Source of the DNA: an uncultured Prevotella sp.
GTDB taxonomy: Bacteria > Bacteroidota > Bacteroidia > Bacteroidales > Bacteroidaceae
Direction of reading: 5' to 3'
Length of the DNA: 5,129 bases
Assembly (NCBI GenBank): GCA_946999025.1
Contig: CAMQBP010000166.1
Location: 1 to 5,129, forward strand
Part shown: one piece after another, positions 5,005-5,129 of the stretch
Layout of the letters: every line of letters begins with the position of its first letter
How positions within the stretch are numbered: position 1 is the stretch's first letter
Position numbers and translations under genes: made by a program
The notes under the pieces: generated by a model
What the model was told of the DNA's origin: nothing
Seen by the model: only the letters and a program-made list of their open reading frames with translations
Databases searched by the model: none

Positions 5005-5129
5005 TTACCGTTTCAGCTCGATACGAAACGTCGTACCCTTTCCCATTTCTGAACTCTTCACCCAAATTCGGCCTCGATGGTACTCTTCTATGATGCGTTT
5101 GGCCAACGAAAGTCCCAGTCCCCAACCAC
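5005..5129 (-). CDS. Sensor histidine kinase, C-terminal end (runs off the right edge)
   Basis: Only the last 40 residues and the TAA stop are in the window. They begin GWGLGLSLAKRIIEEYHRGR and continue IWVKSSEMGKGTTFRIELKR. The GxGLGLSLAK stretch is the G2 box of the HATPase_c ATP-binding domain, and the following helix, strand and GKGTTFRIEL ending are the standard close of a two-component histidine kinase. The sensor region, the phospho-accepting His and the N box lie outside the window, so the signal sensed is unknown. The protein ends at the kinase domain, so no receiver domain follows. The gene has the same strand as the ribosome cluster but is separated by a 337-base spacer and a fresh promoter, so I treat it as a separate transcription unit. 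Confidence 0.9.
   Translation of the reverse strand, partial: GWGLGLSLAKRIIEEYHRGRIWVKSSEMGKGTTFRIELKR

Noticed and set aside
4777..5052. A 91-codon plus-strand open frame rich in Arg, Ala and Leu across the kinase-DUF177 spacer
   Set aside because: It overlaps the real 3' end of the histidine kinase antisense, has no plus-strand promoter or ribosome site, and its composition reflects the repeated GCGCA and GCAA words of the spacer.

Overview
This window is core chromosome from a member of the Bacteroidetes, most likely order Bacteroidales and possibly Prevotella-like. Evidence: the gene order DUF177/YceD - rpmF - fabH - era - der, a promoter box matching the Bacteroidetes -7 consensus TAnnTTTG ahead of the cluster, weak or absent Shine-Dalgarno sequences, and a histidine-kinase G2 box of the GWGLGLSLAKRII type. 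The genus assignment is inference. All seven supported genes lie on the minus strand, so the window reads right to left.

Right end: the last 40 residues of a histidine kinase stop at 5005. A 337-base spacer (4668-5004) follows, rich in short direct and inverted repeats. It ends in a Bacteroidetes-type promoter only about 18 bases ahead of the DUF177 gene. Centre: DUF177 protein, ribosomal protein L32 (rpmF) and ketoacyl-ACP synthase III (fabH) are tightly packed (6-base gap, then a TAATG overlap). An intrinsic terminator-like hairpin separates fabH from the GTPase gene era. A 248-base spacer with a GC-rich REP-like hairpin separates era from the double GTPase gene der. Left end: a 262-base spacer full of GGAGTTA repeats in both orientations separates der from the N-terminus of a lipoprotein that runs off the window.

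Functionally the cluster links ribosome production (DUF177/YceD and L32 for the large subunit, Era for the 30S/16S rRNA, Der for the 50S) with the first condensation of fatty-acid synthesis (FabH). The proteins look intact and ordinary, with all key motifs present. The unusual content is in the four spacers. In two of them, inverted repeats carry single changes that keep pairing (as G.U) only in the leftward RNA, the direction of the genes. I see no CRISPR array, insertion sequence, tRNA or rRNA gene, and no convincing new protein system.
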